This document shows positions 1 to 14,064 of a stretch of DNA of 64,000 bases, in pieces. The notes under the pieces are model-generated. The model made no database searches. It saw only the letters and a list, made by a program, of their open reading frames with translations, and was not told where the DNA came from. The first letter of the stretch is position 1, and every line of letters starts with the position of its first letter. Location of the stretch: NCBI GenBank assembly GCA_947172415.1, contig OX359198.1, positions 2,821,401 through 2,885,400 of the forward strand, in the 5' to 3' direction. The stretch comes from Chondrosia reniformis (lineage: Eukaryota > Porifera > Demospongiae > Chondrillida > Chondrillidae). Made by a program: the position numbers and the translations under genes.

Positions 1-589
1 GTTGTATGTACTAGTTTTAGTACACGTATATTCCAACTCTATGTTCTAGCTCTATGTACTGGTTCTTGTTATATTTACTAGTTTGACGTTTTAGTTGTAT
101 GTACTCAATTGTAAATAGTAGTTGCATGTTCTAATTGTATGTACTAGTTGTATTTACTGGTTAGAGGAACTAGTTTCATGTACTAGTTGTATGTACTAGT
201 TGTGTGTACTAGTAACTAGAGGTATATATAAGTACTTATTGTATGTACTAGTTATATGTACTAGTTGTATATATGTACTAGTAACTAGTCGAATGTACTA
301 GTTGTATGAACTAATTATATGTACTAGTTGTATGTACTAGTAACAATCTGTATGTATAGGAACTAGTTGAATATACTAGTTTTATTTACCTATTATATGT
401 ACTAGTCGTATGTCCTAGTAGTTAGTTCTAGATTTATGTATTAGGTATATGTACTAATTATATTTACTAATTGTGTGTAATTGTTGAATGTATTAGTTGT
501 ATATATGTACTAGTTGTACGCAATGGTTACTAGTTGTATGTACTAGTTGTATGTAGCCAATGTGTATGTACTAGTTTTATGTACTAGTA
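1..589 (+). repeat. 13-bp satellite, forward orientation (block 1)
   Basis: Diverged tandem copies of the 13-mer ACTAGTTGTATGT, read directly. Monomers contain the palindrome ACTAGT plus an asymmetric seven-base spacer TGTATGT. The block ends in a head-to-head switch near 584-597, where the spacer changes to ACATACA while the ACTAGT register is kept. Confidence 0.95.
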
Positions 590-3165
590 CATACAACTAG
601 TACATACAACTAGTACATAAAACTAGTCCACACAACTAGTTCACACAACTAGTGTGCTGTTCTTCTTCTTCACGATTGCGCAATCGAAATTTTGCCATAG
701 CAACAAATGTCGCAATTTTTCTTGCCGTTTCCATGGTTACATGAGCATAATTATTTTGGTGGCAAGTTTGAAAAAGACTCACTTTTCACATTAAGCACTT
801 TTGTCGCCCTATTTTGAACCCCACTATACAGTTGAAAATTTTACATTTATGGTGAAATGCACTATACATATAACTAGTCCACACAACTAGTTCACACAAC
901 TAGTATATATAACTAGTACATACAACTAGTACACGCAACTAGTACATAAAACTAGCATTGAGTACATACGAGTTTATCCAACTAGTACATACAACAACTT
1001 CATACAACTTGTACATATATATGTTACTTACAACTAGTACATACAACTAGTATTTACAACTAATACATACAACTAGTACACACAACTAGTACATATTACT
1101 AGTACATACAATTATGACACACAACTAGTACATATTACTAGTTCATACAACTACTACACAAAACTAGTCCATATAATTAGAACATACAACTAGTACATAC
1201 AACTAGTACATACAACTAGTACCAAAAAATATTACATACAACTAGTACATACAGGAAGTACATAACTAGTATATATAACTAGTATATGTACCTTATACAT
1301 ACACCTAGTATATATAACTAGCACATACAACTAGTGTGTATAAATAGTACAAACAACTAGTACATACAACTATTTCTTACAACTAGTAAATATAACTAGT
1401 ACCAGTACATAACACTATTGCAGACAACTGGTACATACAACTTATACAAACAACTAGACCCTACAACTAGTTACTAGTACATACAACCAGTACATACAAC
1501 TGGTATATACAACTAGTACATTCAGCTAGTTTATAGAACTAATATTTCCAATTAGTACATACAACTAGTACATACAACTAGACCATACAATGAGTTACTA
1601 GTACATACAATGACTTCATACAACTAGTACATAGAACTAGTACTTACAATTAGTACATACATCTAGTACATACAACTATTACATAAAACTAGTGCTACAG
1701 CTGGTATATACAACTAGTATATACAACTAGTACATATAACTAGTACACACAACTAATTCACACACTAGTACATACAACTAGTACATATAACTAGTACATA
1801 CAACTAGTACATTCTAGTAGTACATACAACTAGTACACACAACTAGTACATACAACTAGTTCACACAACTAGTACCTACCCAGTACTTAGTATAACTAGT
1901 ACTAGAACGTACAACTAGTACCTACAACTAGTACATACCACTAGTTATTACAACTAGTACACACTACTAGTACAAATAAATAGTGCATACAACTAGTACA
2001 TGCAACTACTACATACAGCTAGTACATATTACTAGTACATACAACTAGTACATACAACTGGAACATAAAACTAGTACATACAACTAATACGTACAATTAG
2101 TACATATAACTAGTACGCACAACCAGTACACACAACTATTATCCAGTACATACAACTAGTACATGCAACTAGTACAAAAAATTAGAACATAGAACTAGTA
2201 CATATTACTAGTATATAGAACTAGTACATACACCTAGTAAATAAAATTAGTACATACAACTAGTACACACAAGTACTACATATAACTAGTTCATATAACT
2301 AGTACATACACATATAACTAGTATATATAAATAGTTCATACACCTAGTACAAACAACTAGGACATACAAGTAATATATACATACAACTAGTATATGCAAT
2401 TCATACATACAACTACTACATGCAACTACTACATACAACTTGTATCTACAACTATTCAATATAACTAATACTAGTATATACAACTAGTTCTTACAACCAG
2501 TACAAACAACTAGTACATTCAACTAGTTCACATAACTAGTACCTACCTAGTACTTAGTATACCTAGTACTAGAACGTACAACTAGTACCTACCACTAGTA
2601 CATACCACTAGTTATTACAACTAGTACATACTACTAGTACATATAAATAGCGTATACAACTAGTACATACATCTAGTACATACAACTAGTACATATAACT
2701 AGTACATACAACTACTAAATATAACTTGTACAAACAACTAGTACACAAACTAGTATTGAGTACATACAACTCTTACATATAACTAGTACAACAAATAGAA
2801 CATACAACTAGTACATACAACCAATAGGTACAACTTGAACGTATAACTAGTACGCACAACTAGTACACACAACTAGTATCGAGTACATACAAGTAGTTCA
2901 TACAACTAGTCCAAACAATTAGAACATACAACTAGTACATACAACGGGAACATACAACTAGCACATAAAACTAATAAATACAACTAGTACAAATAACTTG
3001 TACATGCAACTAGTTACTAGTACATACAACTAGTACATACAACAAGTAACTACAACTAGTAAATATAGTTAGTAAATAAACAATTACACACAACTTGTTC
3101 ATAGAAGTATTAGATACAAATAGTACACACAACTACTTCATAAAACAAGCACATACAAAGGCTGG
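590..3165 (-). repeat. 13-bp satellite, reverse orientation (block 2)
   Basis: Same satellite with the spacer inverted (ACATACAACTAGT). Interrupted by non-satellite DNA at 651-870. Open frames here reflect the periodicity and are not genes. Confidence 0.93.
651..870. other. Unidentified 220-bp unique insert in satellite
   Basis: Non-satellite sequence including a palindromic ATTGCGCAAT. It is flanked on both sides by the same roughly 32-bp satellite stretch (two ACTAGT monomers with CCACACA and TCACACA spacers). That may be a long target duplication or just local satellite duplication. No ORF and no recognisable ends. Confidence 0.5.
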
Positions 3166-3505
3166 GAGTGTTGCACAAACCTTAAAGTAAATAATAAGAA
3201 GACAGGAAGTTCGAGTTTAAAAAACTCATGGGGCGCCAGACGCCCCTAAGTAAACTTGAACTACTTGGCTGGTTCTTATAGATATCCGGTTAAGCGATTT
3301 CCGATCAACTCTTGTTGGCCATTAATTTTTCAAGGCCATATATCGTAGAAAACGTTTTTGTGCAAGCTCTACGTTACATAGTATTAGTAAGGGTGGTTTT
3401 TAAGTCCATTTCATTCGTTCAATGTTCTACACTAAGGAAGAGAAAGCTAATTTTAGGCTAGAAAACGAAAGCTAGCCGCACGTCCGCCATTTTTTGACAG
3501 ATATA
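3166..3505 (-). repeat. Terminal module related to the R2-like element 3' end
   Basis: Near 3,210 it carries the hairpin motif GTTCGAGTTTAAAAAACTC followed by a GGGGCGCC.../GGCGCCCC-type GC-rich hairpin, and near 3,484 the motif CCGCCATTTTTTG. The same order (hairpin, GC-rich hairpin, CTTGG, CGCCATTT) is seen at 46,850-47,020 and, reverse-complemented, at 32,386-32,560. It is probably a diverged third copy of that 3' region in minus orientation. No coding sequence. Confidence 0.45.
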
Positions 3506-3507
3506 TA

Positions 3508-4590
3508 CAGTGCAAGTTACAATATACTAAGGTAATCTAAATAAATAAATAAATAATATAATATAATATAATATAATGTAATTAAATAATTCATATGGTT
3601 CCAAGAAAGGATCTAGAAACAAAATGGGCATATCATCATAAAGTATAGGGTATAAAACTCGTTTTAAATTAAGGGATTTCTTATTTAGGCCTCCGTTTGT
3701 TAGAAAACGGAGGACAAAATCGGCGTATAAAAGGCCATAGGACTATAGAAAACCAATGGAAAATTTATATTCCAACCATGTGTTATATTAATAAAAATTT
3801 TTAATTTGTCAGATAACTGTGAAACCAACAAATATCGTGGTACATGTGCATAGGAAACGTCTGGCAAAGTTTTGCTTAATTAAATGAGCAAAATAATCAA
3901 GATAATAATGAAGAATTCAATGTTACAATTGTGCAATCTGATGATGTATTATGATGTTTCTCTTGTGCGTCACCAACACCTCTCGTATGTCGCTCCGTAA
4001 ACATTTAGTGAATCTTGTGACATTGCGAAAACGTCACCGCCTTCGTTGCTAAAGAAGATCATCCCTTTCGTGAACGGCTATGACAAGTCGACACTCCCCT
4101 ACAAGAAGGAGCTACGGAATAAGCGAGTTGCAGCGAAGGTTAGATAAAATGTATTTGTATACGTTCATGTTAAGTTTCAGCCTGAATTGTTGCTATATAT
4201 ATTGATGTAAAATAAATAAAATAAATTCGTTTAGACGACCGTAGTAAAACTTTGGTAGTTTAAGCTCCGCCATCTCTTCTTTTGTTTTCTGTTAATATTT
4301 TTACCTATCCATGTATGTACGTACGTATGCAGGAGTGTAATTGGATACGCAGGGGTGGATTTGGATAAATATGCATGCGTGCAAGCTCATACAGTACATA
4401 TAGTCAATCTCTCAGTGTATTGCTAGCCCCAGCAAAAGTATACTTACAATAGATAATAATATATATATATATATAATTAATACAATCAAGTACTACACAA
4501 TGCAAGTTACAAATTTATAAACGAATGCAAGTATATATATTAAAATATTTTTACTTGCAATTGTCCATGTGTAGGAATAAGGAGTGCTAT
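3508..4590 (+). repeat. Interspersed repeat family A, copy 1
   Basis: Begins CAGTGCAAGTTACAATATAC, then AT-rich microsatellite-like DNA, a conserved segment around 3,600-4,260, and ends near TTGTCCATGTGTAGGAATAA. Copies occur at 5,008-5,770 (same strand) and 45,856-47,589 (opposite strand, interrupted). No open reading frame is shared by the copies, so this looks non-autonomous. The family is not recognised. Confidence 0.6.
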
Positions 4591-4624
4591 ATTAAGCGTG
4601 TTTAAATACAATCAAGTACTACAC

Positions 4625-5003
4625 AGTGCAAGTTACAAATTTATACACGGATGCAAGTGACTCCCAAGATAATCACACTGAGGTATATAATATAATACGG
4701 ATGCAAATGACTCCCACAATAATCACAATCACGTATATTAAACGCTACAAGGTAGTACTAGTACTTAGTACAAAGTTGTGAAAAGGTAATTGGAAGGCCA
4801 TGTGTTTAACCTTATATGATCTGTAGAGACTATACTACTCTGTATGCAGCAGTTGAGAATTTCAGTGTGGCTAAAGTCTTATAGCATTTAATATACGTGA
4901 TTGTGATTATTTTGGAGTCATTTGCATCCGTATTATATTATATACCTCAGTGTGATTATCTTGGGAGTCACTTGCATCCGTGTATAAATTTGTAACTTGC
5001 ACT
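4625..5003. mobile_element. Foldback element with about 130-bp inverted arms
   Basis: Left arm (about 4,625-4,755) and right arm (about 4,868-5,003) are inverted copies sharing AGTGCAAGTTAC termini and an internal GGATGCAAGTGACTCCCA motif. The spacer is about 110 bp of unique AT-rich sequence. No ORF. It resembles a MITE/foldback. A right-arm-only relative lies at 45,856-45,999. Confidence 0.65.
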
Positions 5004-5007
5004 ATAT

Positions 5008-5770
5008 ACAGTACAAGTTACAATATACTAAGGTAATCTAATATAATATAATATAATATAAATAAATAAATAAATAATATAAATAATTCATATGGCTCCA
5101 GGAAAGGACCTAACAACAGAATGGGCATAGTATCATAAAGTTTAGGGTATAAAACTCGTTTTAAATTAAGGGATTTTTGATGTAGGTCTCCGTTTGTTAG
5201 AAAACGGAGGACAAAGTCTGCATATAAAATGCCATAGGACTATAGAAAAGCTATAGAAAATTTATATTGAAACCAAGTGTTGTATTGATAACAATTATCA
5301 ATTGGTCAGATCACTGTGAAACTGATATATATCATGGTACATGTGTATGTCAAACGTATGGTGAAGTTTTGCTTAATTAAAGTTGCAAAATAATCGAGAT
5401 ATACCGAAGAATTTAAGCTTACGATTGCGCAATCTGGTGATGTATTGTGATGTTGCTCTAGTGCGTCATCAACACCTTCGCATTTAGTGGATTATCATGT
5501 GACGTTGCAAAAACGTCACCGCATCGTTGTTACAGAAGATAATCCTTTCGAGAACGGCCATGACAAGTCGACGCTCTCCTATGAGAAGGAGCTATGGAAT
5601 AAACGAGTTGTAGCGAAGGTGAGATAAAGCGTATTTGTGTACGTTTCCGTTAAGTTTGAGGCAGAATTGTCTCTATATTGATGCAAAAGAAATTCGTTTA
5701 GTCGACCGTATAGCTCTGTCTTCTCTTCTTACATTTTTTACTTGTCCATGTGTAGGAATTAGGAGTGTTT
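5008..5770 (+). repeat. Interspersed repeat family A, copy 2
   Basis: Direct repeat of 3,508-4,590, with shared CATATGG..CCA, CCGTTTGTTAGAAAACGGAGG and GACAAGTCGAC segments and small internal deletions. It abuts the foldback at 4,625-5,003. No credible gene; the 75-residue open frame at 5,635-5,862 is not conserved in copy 1. Confidence 0.6.
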
Positions 5771-5785
5771 GTTGCGATCATTATG

Positions 5786-5934
5786 AGAATAAAGCCTTGT
5801 TGAGCATCAGCAACATTAATTTACTAATTTCCTACTTGATATTCCCATTCCTTTATTTCTGATGAAGACTTCCGGGTTGAAACGTCCAGAATTAGTAAAT
5901 TTATGTTACTGATGTTCAACAAGGCTTTATTCTT
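5786..5934. repeat. Inverted repeat (45-bp arms) with decayed hammerhead-like core in the loop
   Basis: Arms 5,786-5,830 and 5,889-5,934 pair (AATAAAGCCTTGTTGA with TCAACAAGGCTTTATT). In the loop, CTGATGA (5,859-5,865) and GAAAC (5,879-5,883) are separated by 13 bases, as in a hammerhead core. Stem II is weak and stem I does not pair, so activity is unlikely. Confidence 0.5.
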
Positions 5935-6042
5935 ATCCATGTGTGTACGTTTTCCATGTGTACAGTAGAATCTCATAACGAAATTGCTCATAGTGAATGT
6001 CTTAAGTATAGTGAAGGCTAATTACACTCAAGTACACTACAC

Positions 6043-6750
6043 AGTGAAAGTTACTGGCAATATTAAAATTACAATCAAGTACTACACATTACAAGTTACA
6101 AATTTAAGAGGGCCAAGTGACTGTACAATATTAAAATTACAATCAAGTACTAGCTACACATACAGTGCAAGTTACAAATTTAAAGAGATCCAAGTGACCC
6201 CTAGGATAATCAGTATTTTAAACAGTAGAGACTTTAGTCACACTAGTACTGTTGCAGGCTTTGAAATCCTCAACTACTGCATAGAGAGTAGTAGCTGATA
6301 CAGATCATCCAATTGCAAGGTAGAACAATGGCCTACCAATTACCTTTTCACATCTTAGTATAGACTGAAGATGATGCATCTGCATGCCATATATCAACAA
6401 AGGTTCCAGTATTAAAGGGGTCTCAGCTAATAACCACAGCAGATTTGATTTGCCTTGTGAGGGAGATAAGAACACCGACGGTTGGTTGCATGCATTTGCA
6501 TAATCAAAAGGCTTAGAGACCATTATGCAACTTGTACACAAGGGACATAACATACGTATATAAAGGCCTTGGCCTTTTTTGTCCTATCCTAGGGGTCACT
6601 TGGATCTCTTTCAATTTGTAACTTGCACTGCATGTGTAGCTACTACTTGATTGTAATTTTAATATTGTACAGTCACTTGGACCTCTTAAATTTGTAACTT
6701 GTACTGTGTAGTACTTGATTGAACTTTTAATATTGCCAGTAACTTTCACT
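6043..6750. mobile_element. Foldback/TIR element with about 167-bp inverted arms
   Basis: Left arm 6,043-6,209 and right arm 6,584-6,750 are inverted copies starting AGTGAAAGTTACTGGCAATA and ending at a CCCCTAGGAT motif. Each arm contains two internal direct repeats of a CAAGTTACAAATTTAA segment. The middle about 370 bp has no recognisable gene. The open frames at 5,984-6,298 and 6,513-6,866 simply read through the arms. Confidence 0.65.
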
Positions 6751-6837
6751 ATATATATATATATATACAAGACTATGAACGGGAAGCCATACGTTAACAT
6801 GATTTCTGAAAACAATATAGGGACGCCTGCATCGCCC

Positions 6838-9800
6838 CAACTAGTACATACACCTAGTACATACAACTAGACCATACAACTAGTTACTAGTAAATACAAC
6901 TACTTCATACAACTAGTACATAGAACTAGTACTTACAATTAGTACATACATCTAGTACATAACACTATTACATAAAACTAGTGCTACAACTAGTATTTAC
7001 AACTAGTATATACAACTAGTACATATTCTTATTACATACACATATAACTAGTACTTACAAATTACTACTACTTACATCAACTTGTATCTAGTACATGCAA
7101 CTAGGATCTACCTAGTACCTAGTATAACTAGAACTAGAACCCACAACTAGTATATACAACCAGTATATATAACTAGTACATACACATATAACTAGTATAT
7201 ATAAATAGTATATACACCTAGTACATACAACTAGGACATGTAGGTAATATATACAACTAGTACACACAACCAGTGCATACAACTAGTGTATAGATACACC
7301 TAGAAACTGGTACATGCAACTAGTACATAGAATGAGTATATAAAACTCATACATACGACTTGTACGAACAACAAGACACTAGTACATACAGCTGGTTCAT
7401 AGAAGGTGAACATAAAACTACCACATAAAACTAGTAAATACATCTAGTACAGAGTTAGTACATACAAGTTATATATACATACAACTAGTACATACAATTG
7501 GTACATAACTAGTACATACAACTATTACATACAACTAGTACATGCAATTCGTACATACAACTACCACATGCAACTACTACATACAACTTGTACCTACAAC
7601 TATTAAATATAACTAATACTAGTCCATACAACTAATACATAGAACTAGTACATACACCTAGTACATAAAATTAGTACATACAACTAGTACACACAAGTTC
7701 TACATATAACTAGTACATTTAACTAGAAACTAGTACATGCAACTATATAGTACATAAAAGGAGTACATAAAACTCATACATACAACTAGTACGAACAACA
7801 AGATATTAGTACATACATCTACTTCAGAACGTGAACATAAAACTACCACATAAAACTAGTATATACAACTAGTGCACAGCTAGTACATAAAAGTTATATA
7901 TACATACAACTAGTACATACAATTGGTTCATAACTAGTACATTTAACTACTACATACAACTTGTACCTACAACTATTAAATATAACTAATACTAGTCCAT
8001 ACATCTAGTACATAAAACTAGTACAAAAACCTAGTACATAAAATTAGTACATACAACTAGTACACACAACTACTACAGATAACTAGTACATACAACTAGT
8101 ACATAGAACTAGTACATACCTCTAGTACATAGAACAAATACATAAAATTAGTACATACAACTGGTGCATACAACTGGTACATAACTAATACATACAACTA
8201 GTACATACAACTAGTACATATATTTATTACATACACATGTAACTAGAACACACTAAAAGCACAACAACTTGTATATAGTACATGCAACTAGGATCTACCT
8301 AGTACCTAGCATAACTAGAACTAGAACCTACACCTAGTATATACAACTAGTACATATAACTAGTACACACACATATAACTAGTATATATAAATAGTACAT
8401 CCACCTAGTACACCCAACTAGGACATACAAGTAATATACACAACTAGTACACACAACCAGTGCAAACAAGTAATAAATACAACTAGCAACTAATACATGC
8501 AACTAGTACAAAGAAAGAGTACATAAAACTGATACATACAACTAGTAGGAACAACAAGAGACTAGTACATACACCTAGTTTATAGAACGTCAACATAAAA
8601 CTACCACATAAAACTAGTATATACTACTAGTACACAGCTAGTACAGACAAGTAATACATACATACAACTAGTACATACAACTAGTACATATAACAATTAC
8701 ATTAAACTATTACATACAACCATTACATACAACTTGTACCTACAACTAGTAAATATAACTTGTATTAGTACATATATACAACTAGTAAAATCAACTAGTA
8801 CATACAATTAGTACATACAAATAGTACAAACAGCTATTACATTAAACTTGTACCCACCTAGTAACCACTATAACTAGTACTAGAATCTATAACTATTACA
8901 TACACCTAGTACATACAACTAGTACATATATTTATTATATACACTTATAACTAGTACACACAACTACTACATAAAACTAGTCCATACACATATAACTAGA
9001 ACATATAAATAGTACATATAACTAGTACTTTCAACTAGAACATAAAACTAGCACAAACAACTAGTACTTATAACTAGTAACTAGCAAAAACAATTAGTAC
9101 ATAACTAGTACATACAACTAGTACATACAACGAATATATAAAATTAGTACATAAAAATATTACATTCAGCTAGAAAATTCAACTAGTACCTACAACTAGT
9201 ACGTACAATTATTACCTACAACTAATAAATAAAACCAGTACTAGTACATATAACTAGTTCATACAACTAGTACATACAATTAGCTACGAGTACATACAAC
9301 CAGTACATACAACTAGCTACGAGTACATACAACTTGTACCTTAAACTAGTATATATATACAACTACTTCATAAAACTAACACATAGAACGATTACTTACA
9401 ACTAGTAAATACATCTACTACATACAACTAGCACATAAAACTAGTCCTACAAATAGTTCATACAACTAGTACACAAACGTAGTCCATATAACTAGAACAT
9501 ACAACTAGTACATACAATTAATACATACAGGTAGTACCTACAACTAGTTAATATTACCAGTACTAATACCTACAACTAGTGCCTCCCACTAGTACGCACA
9601 ACTAGTACATATAACTAGTATATACATATAGAACATACAACTAGAACTTTCAACTAGGAACTAGTTCATACAACTAGTTCATACAACTAGTACATCCCTA
9701 GTTGATACCACTAGTACATACAACTAGCACAAACAACTAGTACAAAACTAGTACATACAACTAGTACATACAACTAGTACATACAACTAGTACATACAAG

Positions 9801-12800
9801 TAGTACCTACAACTAGTTAATATTACCAGTAATAGCACCTACAACGATTTTATACAACTATTTCATACAATTAGTTCATACAACTAGTTCAAAAATAGTG
9901 CATACAACTAGTAAAAATAACTACTACAAAAAACTAGTACCTTCAACTGGTACATAAAACTAGCAAGGAGAACATACAACGAGTACATACAACTAGTATA
10001 AACAAGTACTTCATTCAACTAGTACATATAACTATAACTTACAACTAGTACATAAAACTAGAACCAGTAATATGTACTAGTTGTGTGTACTAGTTGTAGG
10101 TACTATGGTGTACCTACAACTAGTACACACAACTAGTACATATTACTGGTACATACAACTAGCACATACAACCAGAACAAACAACTAGGACATACAATTA
10201 GTAAATAGTGCATACAAATAGTACATATAACTAGTGCATACAAGTAGTACCTAAAACTAGTTAATAAAACCAATAACAGTACCTACAACTAGGTAATACA
10301 ACTAGTTCATACGATCTTGGAGATAGTACATCCTTCAAACAACTAGTACATAAATAGTGCATACAACTAGTTAATACAACTAGCACAAACAACTATATAC
10401 AACAAAACTAGTATATACAACTAGTACATACCACTAGAACATACAATTAGTACATAAAACTATTACATTAAATCTCTACATACAACTTGTACCTAAAACT
10501 AGTAAATCAGCCTAGTACTAGTACATACAACTAGTCCATACAACTAATACATGAAACTAGTTCATACAAGTAGTAAATATAACTACTACATACAACTAGT
10601 ACATTGAAGTAATCCATAAAACTAGTTCAAATAACTTGTACGTACATTTAGTATCTTCAAGGAGTAAATATAACTAGTACCAGTACATACAACTAGTAAA
10701 TTGCATGCAATCAGTTCATACAACTAGTACACACAACTGAAACCTACAACTAGTAAATATAACTAGTACATGCAAATAATACATACAAATAGAACATACA
10801 ACTAGTACATATAACTAGTATTTCAACTAGTACATAGAAGTATATAGTACAAAACTAGTATATATATATAGCTAGTATATATACCTGTACATATAACTAG
10901 TACATATAACTAGTACATATAACTAGTACATACAAGGAGTACCTACAACTCCTTAATATTAACAGTAATAGTACCTACAACTCTTTAATATTACCAGTAA
11001 TAGTACCTCCAACTAGTTCATACAACTAGTTCATACAACTAGTCAATAAAGAGTGCATAAACAACTACGACATATTTGGTACTTACAACTAGTACATACA
11101 ATCAGTACAAACAACTATTACATAAACTTGTAAATACAACTTGTGCCTACAACTGGTAAATAAACCCAGTATATACTAGTACATACAACTAGTCCATACA
11201 CCTATATAATAAAAATAACTAGTTCTTATAACTAGTAAATATAACTAGAACATACAATTAGTATATTCAGATAGTCCATAAAACTAGTTTATACAACTAG
11301 CACGTACATTTAGGCTCTTCAATGTGAAAATGTAACTAGTACTGGTACATACAACAAGTAAATTAAATACAATCAGTTATTACAAGTAGTACATACAAAT
11401 AGTACATACAACTAGTACATACAACTAGTATATATATAACTATTAGATATATTTAACTAGTATATATACCTAGTACATACATCAAGTACATATAACTAGT
11501 ACATATGACCACTTTATACAACTAGTACATTCAACCAGTATGTACATGCAACTAGTCCTTACAAGTAGTACATACAACTAGTAACGAGTACATACAAGTA
11601 GTCCCTAATACTAGTACATACAACTTTTATTTGCAACTAGTACAAACAACTAGTACATACAACTATTACATACAATTAGTACATATAATTAGTACCTACA
11701 ACTAGTTATATTTACTAGTTGTTTGTATTAGTTTTTTAGAAGTTGTATGTATTAGTTGTATGAACTTGTGGTATGTGCTAGTTGTATGTACTAGCTGTAT
11801 GTACTAGTCCATATAACTAGTACATACAACTAGTACACACAACTATTACATAAAACTAGTACCTATGACTAGTGCATGCAATTAGTACAAACAACTAATA
11901 TTTACAACTATTACTTACAACAAGTACATAGAGTGAGTACATTCAACTACTTCTGAGTACATACATGTAGTATATACAATTTGTACCAACAACTAGTAAC
12001 AAGTACATAAAAACTATTACATACAACTAATACATACAACTACTACCTACAACTGGAACATAAATCTAGTACTTACAACTAGTACATACATATAGTACCT
12101 ACAAATATTAAATATACCGGGTACAAGTACATACAACTGGTACATACAATTGGCACATACAGCTAGTAACGAGTACATATAACTAGTAAATACATCTAAT
12201 ATATAAAACTAGTACTTTCAACTATTAATTACAAGTAATACATACAACTAATAACTAAACTTAGTAAATATAACTAGTAGTAGTACATACAACTAGTACA
12301 CACAACTAATACCTCCGACTAGTAAATATAACAAGTATTAGCACATACAACAAATACATAAAACAAGTACATACAACTAGTAGATAGAACTAGTGCATAC
12401 AACTAGTACATTCACCTAGTACATACAACTAGTACATTCACCTAGTACATACAACTAGTCCATTAACTAGTACATATACTTAATTCATACAACAAGTACA
12501 TATAACTAGAAACTATATCTATTATATACAACTAGTAACTAGTACATACAACTGGTACATAAAACTTGAACCAATTACTAGTAAATATAACTAGTATTAG
12601 TACATACAACTAGTACATACAACAAGTAGATACAACTAGTTTGTACAATCAGTAACTACATAAAACTAGAACCTACAACAAGGAAATGTAACTAGTACCT
12701 ACAACTAGCAAACAAAACTAGTACTAGTATATAAATCTAGTACACACAACTAGTACATACAACTACTGCATGCAACTAGTACACACAAGTAGTACATAAA

Positions 12801-14064
12801 ACTAATACATATATACAACTTATATCCAGTAAATATAACTAGGATCTACCTAGTACCTTGTATAACTACTACTAGAACTTACAACTAGAGCATAGAACTA
12901 GTACATACAATTAATACATGCTACTAGTACCTAAAACTAGAAAGTATAACTAGTACATACAGTTATTTTACCCAACTAGAACATACAACTAGTACATATA
13001 ACTCGTACATACAACTAGTACATGCAACTAGTACAAACAATTAGAACTTACAACTAGTACATACACCTAATACATACAATTAGTACGTACAACTAGAACA
13101 TACAACTAGTTACTAGACAAACAACTAGTACATACAACTAGTTACTACAAATAGTAAATAGAGTTAGTACATACAATAATTAGACACAACGTGAACATAT
13201 AACTAGTACATTCACATATAACTAGTATATATAAATAGTACATACACCCAGTACATACAACTAGGACACACAAGTAATATATACAACTAGTACACACAAC
13301 CAGTGCATACAACTAGTACATACAACTAGAAACTAGTACATGCAACTAGTACATAGAAAGAGTACATAAAACTCATGCATACAACTAGTACGAACAATAA
13401 GACATTAGTACATACAGCTAGCTCATAGAATGTGAACATAAAACTACCACATAAAACTAGTAATTATACAACTAGTACTAAGCTAGTACATGCAAGTAAT
13501 ATATACATACAACTAGTACATACAATTGGTACATAACTAGTCCATGCAACTAGTACAAACAATTTGTTTATACAACTACTACATGCAACTACTACATACA
13601 ATTTGTACTAATACTAGTACATAAAACTAGTCCATACACCTAGTCCATAAAATTTGTACATACAACTAGTACACACAAGTACTAGATATAACTAGTACAT
13701 ACAACTAGTACATAGAACGAGTACATAAACCAAGTATAGACAACTAGGACATATAACTATTACATAAACGATTACACACAACTACTACATACAACTTGTA
13801 CCTACAATTATAAATATAACTTGTTCTAGTACATACAACTAGTAAATCAACTAGTACATATAATCAGTACATACAAATAGTACAAACAGCTAGTACATAC
13901 AACTTGTACCCACCTAGTAACCACTATAACTAGTACTAGAACCTATAACTATTCAATACAACTAGAATATACAACTAGTACATATACTTATTATATACAC
14001 ATATAACTAGTACACACAACTACTACATAAAACTAGTCCATACACAGGTAACTAGTACATATAA
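6838..14064 (-). repeat. 13-bp satellite, reverse orientation (block 3)
   Basis: Diverged ACATACAACTAGT monomers for 7.2 kb. Local orientation flips occur at 10,063-10,150 (hairpin) and about 11,707-11,810 (a short forward island). Distinctive variant strings recur every few kb, for example TACCCACCTAGTAACCACTA at 8,851, 13,917 and 18,880, showing higher-order organisation. No genes. Confidence 0.93.
10063..10150. repeat. Perfect 41-bp inverted repeat inside satellite
   Basis: Arms 10,063-10,103 and 10,110-10,150 are exact reverse complements around a six-base loop TATGGT. Each arm spans about three satellite monomers, so this is a miniature satellite strand switch. Confidence 0.85.

Noticed and set aside
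2286-2483. Short open frames rich in Tyr, Val, Cys or Thr across the 13-bp satellite (also 19,687-19,890, 28,235-28,423, 33,147-33,817, 42,668-42,868, 47,827-48,009, 49,914-50,096)
   Set aside because: They are translations of the repeat. With a 13-bp period the frame rotates through all three phases, giving open stretches by chance; none has a domain or conserved start.
1-3165. CRISPR-like array of regularly spaced repeats
   Set aside because: Spacing is a contiguous 13-bp satellite with no unique spacers, in a eukaryotic context with no cas genes.
5859-5883. Active hammerhead at the loop of the inverted repeat
   Set aside because: CTGATGA and GAAAC are present but stem II is weak, an extra A follows the core, and stem I does not pair.
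6305-6866. Two minus-strand ORFs of 82 and 117 residues in the TIR element
   Set aside because: They run across the inverted arms and spacer, have no recognisable domain and no homologous frame in related elements.
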